Assembly (NCBI GenBank): GCA_947479475.1
Contig: CANJZW010000003.1
Coordinates: 1 to 64,000, forward strand
DNA length: 64,000 nucleotides
Origin: Chthoniobacteraceae bacterium
GTDB lineage: Bacteria; Verrucomicrobiota; Verrucomicrobiia; Chthoniobacterales; Chthoniobacteraceae
Direction: 5' to 3'
Shown here: positions 8,614 through 15,792 of the stretch, piece by piece
Layout of the letters: each line of letters begins with the position of its first letter
Position numbering within the stretch: position 1 is the stretch's first letter
Translations under genes and position numbers: made by a program
The notes under the pieces: model-generated
What the model was told of the DNA's origin: nothing
Database searches by the model: none
The model's input: the letters and a program-made list of their open reading frames with translations, nothing else

Positions 8614-8669
8614 AAGGGTGGGGCCCTTGGTGAAAACAGCCCTGAAGCCCCCCGTTTCCGCCGCCCCGC

Positions 8670-9560
8670 ATGGAACTTGACCTCAATAGCACCCCAGAAA
8701 GGACCATCCTCGACCTCCGAGGGCTTGGGATTCCCCATCTCAGGGTGCTTGGGCGCTACCGCTACCTCCGGGCTCATCCTCCGCTGGCCGACCACGCCCA
8801 CCCCGGGATGATGGAAATCTCTTACCTCGCCCGCGGCACCCAAAATTACTGGATGGGTGAGGATTGCTATCGCATGACCGGCGGCGACCTCTTCGTCACC
8901 TTTCCAGACGAACCGCACAGCACCGGGCCGGACCCTGAACACTGCGGGCTGATGTACTGGTTCATTGTGGATTTGCCCCCGCGGGCGCAGGGTTTTTTGG
9001 GAATGCCCGATCCCCTGGCGCAGGCCTATTGGGAGGGGTTGCGTCATTTTCCGCACCGACACTGCTGCGCGGGGCCCAGTTTGCAGCCGGTTGTGGACCG
9101 GGTCTTCCGGGCGGCGGAGGCGCTGGACGGGCCTCTGCGCGGAGCCCGGATGCACCTCGCTCTTTTGGAATACCTGTACGAGATCCTCGCGCTCTCCCAG
9201 CGCGCCCCGGTGCGGGCGCTTTCCGGAGTGATGGCTAATGTTCTCGAATACATCGACTTGAAGATCGACGACGCGCTTTCGGTGGAAGTGCTGGCCCGGG
9301 AGTCCGGTCTTTCGGTGCCTCGGTTCAAGGCGCGCTTCCGGTCGGAGACGGGCTTTCCTCCGGCGGAATTTGTGTTGCGCCGGAGGATTGAGCGGGCCAG
9401 CCACCTGCTGGCAACCACGCCGAGAAGCGTGCTTGAGGTTGCGATGGAGGTGGGTTTTTGCAGCTCCCAATATTTTGCCAGTGCCTTCAGGAGGATCACA
9501 GGGATGACGCCGACGGCCTTCCGTGAAAAGCTGGCGGGCTGCGCGCCCGAGTGTGTTTGA
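8670..9560 (+). CDS. AraC-family transcriptional regulator with cupin-type sensor domain
   Basis: 296 residues. The N-terminal half carries a cupin-like ligand-binding fold (HAHPGMMEISYLARGTQ-like region near residues 45-60, YRMTGGDLFVTFPDEPH). The C-terminal about 100 residues form two helix-turn-helix units (LSVEVLARESGLSVPRFKAR and VLEVAMEVGFCSSQYFASAF), ending in the standard GMTPTAFREKL. It sits between nagB and a gene set for Tat-exported sugar oxidoreductases, all on the same strand, so a sugar or glycoside is the likely inducer and those genes the likely targets; this is inference from position. An inverted repeat followed by seven T overlaps its stop codon. Confidence 0.9.
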   Translation: MELDLNSTPERTILDLRGLGIPHLRVLGRYRYLRAHPPLADHAHPGMMEISYLARGTQNYWMGEDCYRMTGGDLFVTFPDEPHSTGPDPEHCGLMYWFIVDLPPRAQGFLGMPDPLAQAYWEGLRHFPHRHCCAGPSLQPVVDRVFRAAEALDGPLRGARMHLALLEYLYEILALSQRAPVRALSGVMANVLEYIDLKIDDALSVEVLARESGLSVPRFKARFRSETGFPPAEFVLRRRIERASHLLATTPRSVLEVAMEVGFCSSQYFASAFRRITGMTPTAFREKLAGCAPECV

Positions 9561-9602
9561 TTTTGTATTGCGATATCGTAGAGAACGACAAAATCTTTTT
9601 TT
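9559..9602 (+). terminator. Rho-independent terminator after the AraC gene
   Basis: A perfect 8-bp inverted repeat GATTTTGT (9559-9566) / ACAAAATC (9588-9595), with an inner 4-bp stem TCGT/ACGA (9576-9579, 9585-9588), runs straight into seven T (9596-9602). It overlaps the stop codon of the AraC gene and separates it from the next gene. The AT-rich outer stem makes it moderate in strength; it could alternatively act as an operator. Confidence 0.5.
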
Positions 9603-9652
9603 CCCTGCAAAGTCGTAAATAGTCCCCCCACTTTTTTAATCCCCTAACCCCT

Positions 9653-10939
9653 ATGAATCCCAACTCTACAGAAGTATCACGCCGAGATTTCCTGAAAGCC
9701 TCGTCGATGGCTGCCGGTGTCGCCGCGTTTCCCTCGATTGCAAGCGCCCAGCACAAGAAAGACCGCATCCGGATCGGACTAGTCGGTTGCGGGGGCCGGG
9801 GTTCTGGAGCGGCCAACAACGCGTTGGAAGCGGATCCGGGCGTGCAGCTTGTGGCAATGGCGGATGCGTTTCCCGAGAAGCTGGAGGCCAGCCTGGCGGG
9901 GCTGAGCGCGAAGTACGCCGGGTCCCCCGGCCGCATCGACGTGCCAAAGGAGCGGCAGTTTGTGGGGCTGGATGCCTACAAGCAGTTGCTTGCCACTGAC
10001 ATTGACGTCGTTTTGCTGGCGGCGCCTCCCGGGTTTCGCCCGCTGCATTTCGCGGCGTCGGTGGAAGCTAACAAACACATTTTCTGCGAAAAGCCGATGG
10101 GCACTGACGCAGTTCACTGCCGCAGTCTGCTGGACTCGGCGCGTTTGGCCAAACAGAAGAAGCTTAGCGTGGTGGCCGGCTTTTGCTGGCGCTACAGCAA
10201 CCGGCGCTCGATGTTTGATAAAATCCACGACGGCGCGATCGGCGATGTGCGCGGGCTCTACCACACTTACCTCACTGGGCCGGTCAAGCCGATGCCCGCG
10301 CCTGAAACGCGCAAGGAAGGAATGAGCGATGTGGAATGGCAGTTGCGGAACTGGATGAACTTTGTGTGGCTCTCCGGCGACGGCCTTGTCGAGCAGGCCT
10401 GCCACAGCGTGGACAAGATGCTTTGGGCGATGAAGGACGTTCCCCCGCTGCGTTGCACTGCCAACGGCGGTCGGCAGGTGCCCAATCCCGGCGGCAATAT
10501 TTTCGACCACATGACCGTCCACTATGAATGGGCGAACGGCGTGCGCGGCGTCATGGCGCAGCGCCAGATTGGGGGCTGTTTCAACGACAACAGCGACTAC
10601 ATCACCGGTGAAAAGGGAATGGCCACGACAAAGGGCGGCCTGATCATCACGGGCGCCAACCCCTGGAAATACGACGGACAGAACTTTGAAATGTACGTCC
10701 ACGAACACAAGGAGTTGTACGCCTCCGTGCGCAGCGGTGCCGCGCACAACGACGGGGAATGGATGTGTCAGAGTACGCTGACGGCGATCATGGGCCGCAT
10801 GGCCGCCGCCACGGGCGCGGAAGTGACTTGGGAACACATGCTCAAATCCCAGGACAACATCTGGCCTGAAAACCTGCGCATGGACATGGACCTGCCCGTC
10901 GCGCCGATCGCTTCGCCGGGCAAAACGAAACTGGTGTAA
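9653..10939 (+). CDS. Tat-exported Gfo/Idh/MocA family oxidoreductase
   Basis: 428 residues. A Tat signal is visible at the start (SRRDFLKASSMAAGVAAFPS), followed by the Rossmann motif GLVGCGGRGSGAANNA near 41-56 and the EKP motif (FCEKPMG) near 147. The C-terminal substrate domain contains GDGLVEQACHSVDKMLWAM, typical of PVC sugar dehydrogenases. Family knowledge: NAD(P)-dependent oxidation or reduction of sugars or cyclitols; export by Tat implies the nicotinamide cofactor is bound before translocation and acts on periplasmic sugars. The next gene encodes a DUF1080 protein, a family that includes 3-keto-glycoside hydrolases/lyases, so oxidation of a glycoside at C3 is the favoured role by context. 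Confidence 0.9.
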   Translation: MNPNSTEVSRRDFLKASSMAAGVAAFPSIASAQHKKDRIRIGLVGCGGRGSGAANNALEADPGVQLVAMADAFPEKLEASLAGLSAKYAGSPGRIDVPKERQFVGLDAYKQLLATDIDVVLLAAPPGFRPLHFAASVEANKHIFCEKPMGTDAVHCRSLLDSARLAKQKKLSVVAGFCWRYSNRRSMFDKIHDGAIGDVRGLYHTYLTGPVKPMPAPETRKEGMSDVEWQLRNWMNFVWLSGDGLVEQACHSVDKMLWAMKDVPPLRCTANGGRQVPNPGGNIFDHMTVHYEWANGVRGVMAQRQIGGCFNDNSDYITGEKGMATTKGGLIITGANPWKYDGQNFEMYVHEHKELYASVRSGAAHNDGEWMCQSTLTAIMGRMAAATGAEVTWEHMLKSQDNIWPENLRMDMDLPVAPIASPGKTKLV

Positions 10940-10969
10940 CTGTTTCGTTTTAAATTAGTAAGCTTAGTT

Positions 10970-11016
10970 CCGCCGCCGTGCTTCCGGGATTCAAACCCCG
11001 GCGGCCCGGCGGCCTT
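10970..11016 (+). promoter_or_regulatory. GC-rich hairpin in the leader of the DUF1080 gene
   Basis: GCCGCCG (10972-10978) can pair with CGGCGGC (10999-11005); an alternative inner stem CCGGG/CCCGG (10984-10988, 10997-11001) competes. A short TTTT follows at 11014. The element lies 30-65 bases before the DUF1080 start, so it could be an attenuating terminator or only GC-rich leader sequence. Confidence 0.3.
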
Positions 11017-11034
11017 TTCAATCTCCTTCTCCCC

Positions 11035-12369
11035 ATGAAAAAACTCGCCCTCGGAACCCTCTGTTTTGTTCTCGGTGTTTCCTGCCTGCAGGCCGCTCCA
11101 CAACCGCCGCCCGGATACAGCGCCCTTTACAACGGGCTGAACCTCGAGGGCTGGCGCGGAGGATCCACCTTCGACCACCGCGCACTTCTGTCGATGTCCG
11201 AAGAGGACCGTGCCGCGAAGATCGCGAAATGGAACGAGGAACTCGGCGGCCATTGGGTGGTGGAGGGCGACGAATTGGTCAATGACGGGAAGGGCAGCTA
11301 CCTGACTACTCTCAAGGACTACGGCGACTTTGAATTAAAGCTGGAATATAAAACCGTGCCGAAGGCGGATTCCGGCGTCTATCTGCGTGGCGTGCCGCAG
11401 GTGCAGATCTGGGATCCGACTGACCCGGATGAAAAGGGGTTGGGCCGGGCGAAGGGCTCGGGCGGGCTGTGGAACAACCCGGCGGGTTCGCCTGGGAAAG
11501 ATCCCCTTGTGCTGGCAGACAAGCCGTTTGGCGAATGGAATCAGTTGCGGGTGGTGATGGTCGGCTCGCGGGTTTCGGTGTGGTTGAACGGGAAAATGAC
11601 CGTCGACCACGCGATCCTGGAAAACTATTACGACCGCAATTCAAAGGATCCCGCCATCAAGGCCAATCCGCGGCCGATCCCCCGCGTCGGGCCGATCCAG
11701 TTGCAGACACACGGCGCGGAGATTCGGTGGAAAAATGTGTTTGTGCGTGAAATCGAGGGCACGGAAGCCAACCAGATCCTCTCCAAACATGGGGAAGGGC
11801 CTGATTGGAAGCCCATCTTTAATGGAACGGATCTCACAGGCTGGCAGGGGCCCGTGGACCAGTACGAGGCGCGCGACGGGGCCATCTACTGCCTCAAGGG
11901 CAAGGGTGGAACGCTTTACACTACGGAGGAGTTTTCCGACTTCAAGGTCCGCTCGGAAATCCAGATTCCGCCTGGGGGTAACAACGGGTTTGCGATCCGG
12001 TATCCGGGCACGGGCGACACGGCCTATGTGGGAATGTGCGAACTCCAGGTTCTGGATGATTCGGCGGAAAAATACGCCACGCTGGATCCGCGCCAGTACC
12101 ACGGTTCGGTGTACGGCATTGTAGCGGCGCACCGTGGATACCAGAGGCCAGTGGGCGAGTGGAACTTTGAGGAGGTCACCGTGCAGGGTTCGCGCATCCG
12201 CGTGGAGTTGAATGGAACCGTCATTGTGGACGCGGACGTTGCGACGGTGAACGAATACATGGCGAACTCGGCGCACCCTGGGAAAGACCGCACCAGCGGA
12301 CATTTCGGGTTCGCGGGGCATGGTTATCCGGTGGGATTCAAGGCGCTGCGCGTGTTGCCCTTGAAGTAG
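11035..12369 (+). CDS. Exported protein with two DUF1080 (3-keto-disaccharide hydrolase-like) domains
   Basis: 444 residues from MKKLALGTLCFVLGVSCLQA, a clear signal peptide cleaved after AQA/AAP-like sequence near residue 20. Two tandem concanavalin-like DUF1080 domains are evident: the first from GYSALYNGLNLEGWRG (about 25-240, with DFELKLEYKTVPKADSGVYL), the second from DWKPIFNGTDLTGWQG (about 255-440, with DFKVRSEIQIPPGGNNGFAI). Each shows the hallmark FNGxDLxGW opening and GxNNGxxxR-like core. Some members cleave 3-keto-glycosides made by Gfo/Idh/MocA dehydrogenases; here such genes lie on both sides on the same strand. The two domains presumably arose by internal duplication. The start is chosen over an upstream in-frame codon at 10978 because of the signal peptide. 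Confidence 0.92.
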   Translation: MKKLALGTLCFVLGVSCLQAAPQPPPGYSALYNGLNLEGWRGGSTFDHRALLSMSEEDRAAKIAKWNEELGGHWVVEGDELVNDGKGSYLTTLKDYGDFELKLEYKTVPKADSGVYLRGVPQVQIWDPTDPDEKGLGRAKGSGGLWNNPAGSPGKDPLVLADKPFGEWNQLRVVMVGSRVSVWLNGKMTVDHAILENYYDRNSKDPAIKANPRPIPRVGPIQLQTHGAEIRWKNVFVREIEGTEANQILSKHGEGPDWKPIFNGTDLTGWQGPVDQYEARDGAIYCLKGKGGTLYTTEEFSDFKVRSEIQIPPGGNNGFAIRYPGTGDTAYVGMCELQVLDDSAEKYATLDPRQYHGSVYGIVAAHRGYQRPVGEWNFEEVTVQGSRIRVELNGTVIVDADVATVNEYMANSAHPGKDRTSGHFGFAGHGYPVGFKALRVLPLK

Positions 12370-12466
12370 TCGCCGGCCGACCATTCCGGGTTGCTGCTGC
12401 GTAGGAGGGGAGAGTTCAGGCGTGCAGAAAATGCGCTTGGAAAAACAAACGCTTTTCGTCCCTGCG

Positions 12467-12495
12467 TTGGCTTGCAGCTCATCCTGTGGTATCTT
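12467..12495 (+). promoter_or_regulatory. Possible sigma-70 promoter before the second Gfo/Idh/MocA gene
   Basis: TTGGCT (12467-12472) and TATCTT (12490-12495) are separated by exactly 17 bases and lie about 21 bases before the ATG at 12517. The match to TTGACA/TATAAT is partial. It suggests that this gene has its own transcription start despite sharing strand with the DUF1080 gene. Confidence 0.4.
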
Positions 12496-12516
12496 TTTTC
12501 AACCCCTTTTTAGAAC

Positions 12517-13872
12517 ATGAAAACACTCCCGACTCTCCCGACTCTGGCGACTCGCCGCAGTTTTCTGCGCCACCTTGGAACCGCGGGGCTGGTTGCTCCT
12601 GCTTTTATCCGGCACCTTATTTCTGCGCCGCCCTCGGGCAAAGTCCGGCTCGCCGCCTTTGGCGCCAATGGAATGGCTTGGTCTGATTTGAATTCGCACC
12701 TGGCGCACCCGAACATCGAACTCGTGGCGGTGGCGGAGGTGGACTTGGACCGGTTGGGGAAACTGACTCAGCGGTTTCCCGACAACACGGTGCGCATTTA
12801 TCAGGACTGGCGCCAGTTGCTCGACAACGAGGCCAAGAACATCGACGCGGTGACGGTGGGCACGCCCGACCACATGCACGCGCCCATCGGTCTTTCGGCG
12901 ATGGACCTGGGGCTGCACGCCTATGTGCAGAAGCCGCTTGCCCACGACGTTTTTGAGGCGCGCCGCATGGCCACCGTGGCGCGGGAAAAGAAGCTGCACA
13001 CCCAGATGGGCATCCAGATCCACTCCTCCGGACAGTACCGCACGGCCGCGCAGCTGATCCAGAAAGGGACGATCGGGAAGGTGCGCGAAGTCCACACTTG
13101 GAGCAGCAAAAAGTGGGGGGACGCCTCACCTGCGCCAACGCAGGAAGATCCGGTGCCGACGGGGCTGGACTGGAACACTTGGCTGGGCGTGGTTGGGGAG
13201 CGGCCCTTTGTCAAAGGGGCCTACCATCCCGGCAACTGGCGCAAGCGGTTGGATTTTGGAACGGGTACGTTTGGGGACATGGGTTGTCATATTTACGATC
13301 CTGTCGTGGACGCCCTTCGGTTGGGGTCGCCGTTGACCGTCCGGAGCGAGGGGCCGGCCCCGAATGACTGGAGCTGGGCCATCAACGCGGTGATCCATTA
13401 CGTCTTTCCCGGTACGGATTTTACGGAGGGCAAGACGGTGAAGGTGACGTGGTACGACGGGGACGCGCGCCCGCCTGAGGAAGTGAAAGCGCTGTTGGAA
13501 GGGCAGCCGCTTCCGGAGCAGGGTTCCGTGTTCATCGGGACCAAGGGCACGATGATCCTGCCCCACATCGACTGGCCGAAATTTTTTCCGGTGGCGGATT
13601 TCAAGGACTTCCAGTACCAGCGGCTTGAGCCGGGAAACCACTACGGGCTTTTCACCGACGCGATTTTGGGCGGGGCGCCGACTACGGCGGGGTTTGACTA
13701 TTCTGGGCCCCTGACTGAGACGGTGCTTTTAGGGGGGCTGGCCACGTTTTACCCGAAGACGACTTTGGAATGGGATGGAGCGGCGCTACAGTTCAAAAAC
13801 ATGCCGGAGGCTAACGCCAAGGTGCGCCGCCGCTACCGCAAGGGTTGGGAAATTGCGGCGATGAATATTTAG
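12517..13872 (+). CDS. Tat-exported Gfo/Idh/MocA family oxidoreductase, second copy
   Basis: 451 residues. The N terminus has the Tat motif ATRRSFLRHLGTAGLVAPAF, then the nucleotide-binding domain (VRLAAFGANGMAWSDLNSH), with QKP in place of the usual EKP (HAYVQKPLAHDVFEARRM near 145), a substitution common in this exported subgroup. The C-terminal half (GTFGDMGCHIYDPVVDALRLGSP, GTKGTMILPH) fits PVC sugar dehydrogenases. It differs clearly from the copy at 9653-10939, so the two probably handle different sugars or different steps around the DUF1080 protein between them. A strong hairpin plus T-run ends the unit. Confidence 0.9.
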   Translation: MKTLPTLPTLATRRSFLRHLGTAGLVAPAFIRHLISAPPSGKVRLAAFGANGMAWSDLNSHLAHPNIELVAVAEVDLDRLGKLTQRFPDNTVRIYQDWRQLLDNEAKNIDAVTVGTPDHMHAPIGLSAMDLGLHAYVQKPLAHDVFEARRMATVAREKKLHTQMGIQIHSSGQYRTAAQLIQKGTIGKVREVHTWSSKKWGDASPAPTQEDPVPTGLDWNTWLGVVGERPFVKGAYHPGNWRKRLDFGTGTFGDMGCHIYDPVVDALRLGSPLTVRSEGPAPNDWSWAINAVIHYVFPGTDFTEGKTVKVTWYDGDARPPEEVKALLEGQPLPEQGSVFIGTKGTMILPHIDWPKFFPVADFKDFQYQRLEPGNHYGLFTDAILGGAPTTAGFDYSGPLTETVLLGGLATFYPKTTLEWDGAALQFKNMPEANAKVRRRYRKGWEIAAMNI

Positions 13873-13892
13873 GCTTAATAAATGGGGTTCAG

Positions 13893-13935
13893 GCGCAGGC
13901 GTTTGTAGAATTCGGGATGGACCTGCGCGTTTTTT
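13893..13935 (+). terminator. Rho-independent terminator after the sugar-oxidation module
   Basis: Perfect 7-bp stem GCGCAGG (13893-13899) / CCTGCGC (13922-13928), 22-base loop, followed by G and six T (13930-13935). It lies 20 bases after the stop of the Gfo/Idh/MocA gene and faces a convergent gene. Confidence 0.6.
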
Positions 13936-14077
13936 GAAAGTCGTTCTCGAGTCCAATGCCGATGACACCCGGCAATTTTGGCGCGCCTTCCGGCGCCGTA
14001 TGCGAGCCGTCCGGATCAAAAGTTGCTGGGGCTGCGCGCGGCGGGGTGAGCGTGCAAAAAATACGCCGTAACTGGGG

Positions 14078-14130
14078 ACGTCTATTCGTTGACGTCTATT
14101 CGTTGACGTCTTTCGTTGACGTCTATTCGG
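14078..14130. repeat. 14-bp tandem repeat with GACGTC core crossing a stop codon
   Basis: The unit CGTTGACGTCTATT occurs at 14087-14100 and 14114-14127, a 13-base variant at 14101-14113, and a partial copy at 14078-14086. Each unit has the palindrome GACGTC. The array covers the last codons and TAG stop (14123-14125) of the leftward gene. In another reading frame the repeat would add a repeated RIDVNERRQ-like tail, so unit changes would shift the C terminus. Confidence 0.95.
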
Positions 14131-14770
14131 AGGCGGCCGTTCTCTTCTTGCTGGCAACGCCTCGCTCGAGTGCGGCGCGAGCAGCGTCCGGGACCGGTTG
14201 GCTTGCGAGTTCGCCCTGGCGCGCCCGGGCGAGCCGAATGGAGGCCTCCAAGTTGCGTGCGTAAAAGAGGGCGAGCGTCTTTTTGTCCGTTCTTATCTCG
14301 GCGTTGTAGAGGTCCCTGAAAATCTGGCAGGCACCGTCGGTTTCGCTCGTCCACATATCCGGCGAGGAGGATTCCAGACGGAGCGTGTAGGCGGCGTAGT
14401 AGAGGGCCAGGCCGAGGGTGGATTTGGCCTCGGTCACAAGAGAACCAGGCAGGGGCTGCCCAGGTCGGGGCTCGAGGAGGATGTCCATTTGCTCGGCGGC
14501 TTCCAGGGGAGAGCCTTCCAGCGTCAGGGCGCGCGCCGCGTCAATGCGCAGACGCGTGCGCAGAACCACATCCTTGGGGTGTGCCGCGTTTTCCGCCGAC
14601 AGATAAAAGCGCACCGCTTTTTTATGGTTTCCTGCGAGCTCGGAAGTTTTACCAAGCAGGCGCAGTTGAATGGATTTTTCGGCAAACAAGAGGCGCTGGC
14701 CTGCGGTGAAATGGAATAAAATCACGCCAAGGGGAAGGAGGCACCAGGCGATTCGGGCGTGTTTTCTCAT
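14123..14770 (-). CDS. Hypothetical membrane-anchored helical (TPR-like) protein
   Basis: 215 residues; not recognised by name. An N-terminal hydrophobic segment (RIAWCLLPLGVILFHFTAG, about 6-25) would anchor or export it. The rest is strongly helical with alternating Ala/Leu pairs (LLGKTSELAGNHKKAVRFYLSAENA, LRIDAARALTLEGSPLEAAEQM, FYARNLEASIRLARARQGEL), as in TPR/SEL1-type repeats. Its ATG overlaps the stop of the upstream membrane-protein gene (ATGA at 14767-14770), and it is last in the operon headed by the beta-propeller and FHA-kinase genes, so it may be an accessory of that signalling system. The stop lies inside a 14-bp tandem repeat. Confidence 0.75.
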   Translation of the reverse strand: MRKHARIAWCLLPLGVILFHFTAGQRLLFAEKSIQLRLLGKTSELAGNHKKAVRFYLSAENAAHPKDVVLRTRLRIDAARALTLEGSPLEAAEQMDILLEPRPGQPLPGSLVTEAKSTLGLALYYAAYTLRLESSSPDMWTSETDGACQIFRDLYNAEIRTDKKTLALFYARNLEASIRLARARQGELASQPVPDAARAALERGVASKKRTAASE

Positions 14771-15756
14771 GCCTGAAAATGGGGTGAGGCGGTTTCGAAT
14801 TCGGCCGGGACTTGCTCGGGAGTCTGCCTAGGGCCTGAGGGGAGCGTGATGTAGGCTTCGAGCGAGGCGTTGATTTCCTCGGGGGTGATGAGGGAGTCGG
14901 GCTGGTAAAGCCAGCGTTCAATGGTGCGCAGAAGTGAACCTGCCTCAGGGTGTTCCATGATGCGACGGAGCTGTTCGAGGCTGTCCAGGTGGTCGAGTTC
15001 AAGTTCCTTCCCCCAATGTTCAAAGAGGATCTGTTCGAGGCGCCCTTTTTCGGCGAGGGAAATGGATTTGTTGGCGGCCTTTTCCACGAGAGGCCGCAGA
15101 AGGTCTGCCAATGTTCGCGGGCTGTCGGAATCGGGCGCGTCGTCTTGGGCGTACTGGGGAGACTCTTCGGGGTCGGGGTTTGTGGCGGCTTGTTTTTTGG
15201 GAGGCCAGAACAGAAAGACGCCACAGCCCGCCCAAAGGAGAGTGCCGAGGAGCAGGAGTAGGCGATAGGGAACAGCCCTGCTTTGAAAAGGGGGATCTGT
15301 GTAGACGGCGGCGTAGCGAGCGGTGGGCGGGATTGCGCTGCTAACGGTCACGGTGGCGACAGGCTCCCTGAGGCGTTCCCCAGTTGGTTTTACGAGAAAA
15401 TCCGTGAGGTTAAAAACGCCGGCTTCCAAGCCGGTGTAGGAAAGGCGGTAAGAGAAAGCGCCGCTTTCGCCGGGTTCGATGGCAGTGATTCGGACTAGCA
15501 GCGGCGTGTTTGGAGTGTGCTCGGCGACGGTGTACGTCCTTTGGTCGAGGACGAGCGTTTCGGCGGCCTCGGTGCCGATGGTGGGTAGGCTTGGAAGGGT
15601 GGCCGCAGGCGTGGGCGCCTGGTTTGGGCTGAACAGAAAAAGTCCGCCTACGAGGACAAAAAGCGTTGCAGTCACGGCGGCCGTTTTGATCACAAGCGGC
15701 CTGGGAGCGGGACGCAGGGAGCGCAAGTAAAGTTGAATGTCGGCGACGAGACGCAT
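14767..15756 (-). CDS. Hypothetical two-span membrane protein in the kinase operon
   Basis: 329 residues, function not recognised. One membrane segment lies at about 24-44 (TAAVTATLFVLVGGLFLF) and another at about 165-185 (YRLLLLLGTLLWAGCGVFLF). Between them is a periplasmic beta-rich domain of about 120 residues (TPLLVRITAIEPGESGAFSYRL-like region, FNLTDFLVKPTGERLREP). After the second span comes an acidic, helical cytoplasmic tail (SLAEKGRLEQILFEHWGKEL). This layout, outside domain plus inside tail, fits a signalling or assembly partner of the Ser/Thr kinase encoded 36 bases upstream. BatD-like proteins share a general plan, but I cannot show homology. Confidence 0.75.
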   Translation of the reverse strand: MRLVADIQLYLRSLRPAPRPLVIKTAAVTATLFVLVGGLFLFSPNQAPTPAATLPSLPTIGTEAAETLVLDQRTYTVAEHTPNTPLLVRITAIEPGESGAFSYRLSYTGLEAGVFNLTDFLVKPTGERLREPVATVTVSSAIPPTARYAAVYTDPPFQSRAVPYRLLLLLGTLLWAGCGVFLFWPPKKQAATNPDPEESPQYAQDDAPDSDSPRTLADLLRPLVEKAANKSISLAEKGRLEQILFEHWGKELELDHLDSLEQLRRIMEHPEAGSLLRTIERWLYQPDSLITPEEINASLEAYITLPSGPRQTPEQVPAEFETASPHFQA

Positions 15757-15792
15757 GTCAAAGGAGGCTTGGCGTGGAAGGCCAGAGGGGAT

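Noticed and set aside
10985-11010. GGATTCAAACCCC stretch as a tRNA T-arm
   Set aside because: No acceptor, D or anticodon stem can be formed around it; it is part of a GC-rich hairpin.
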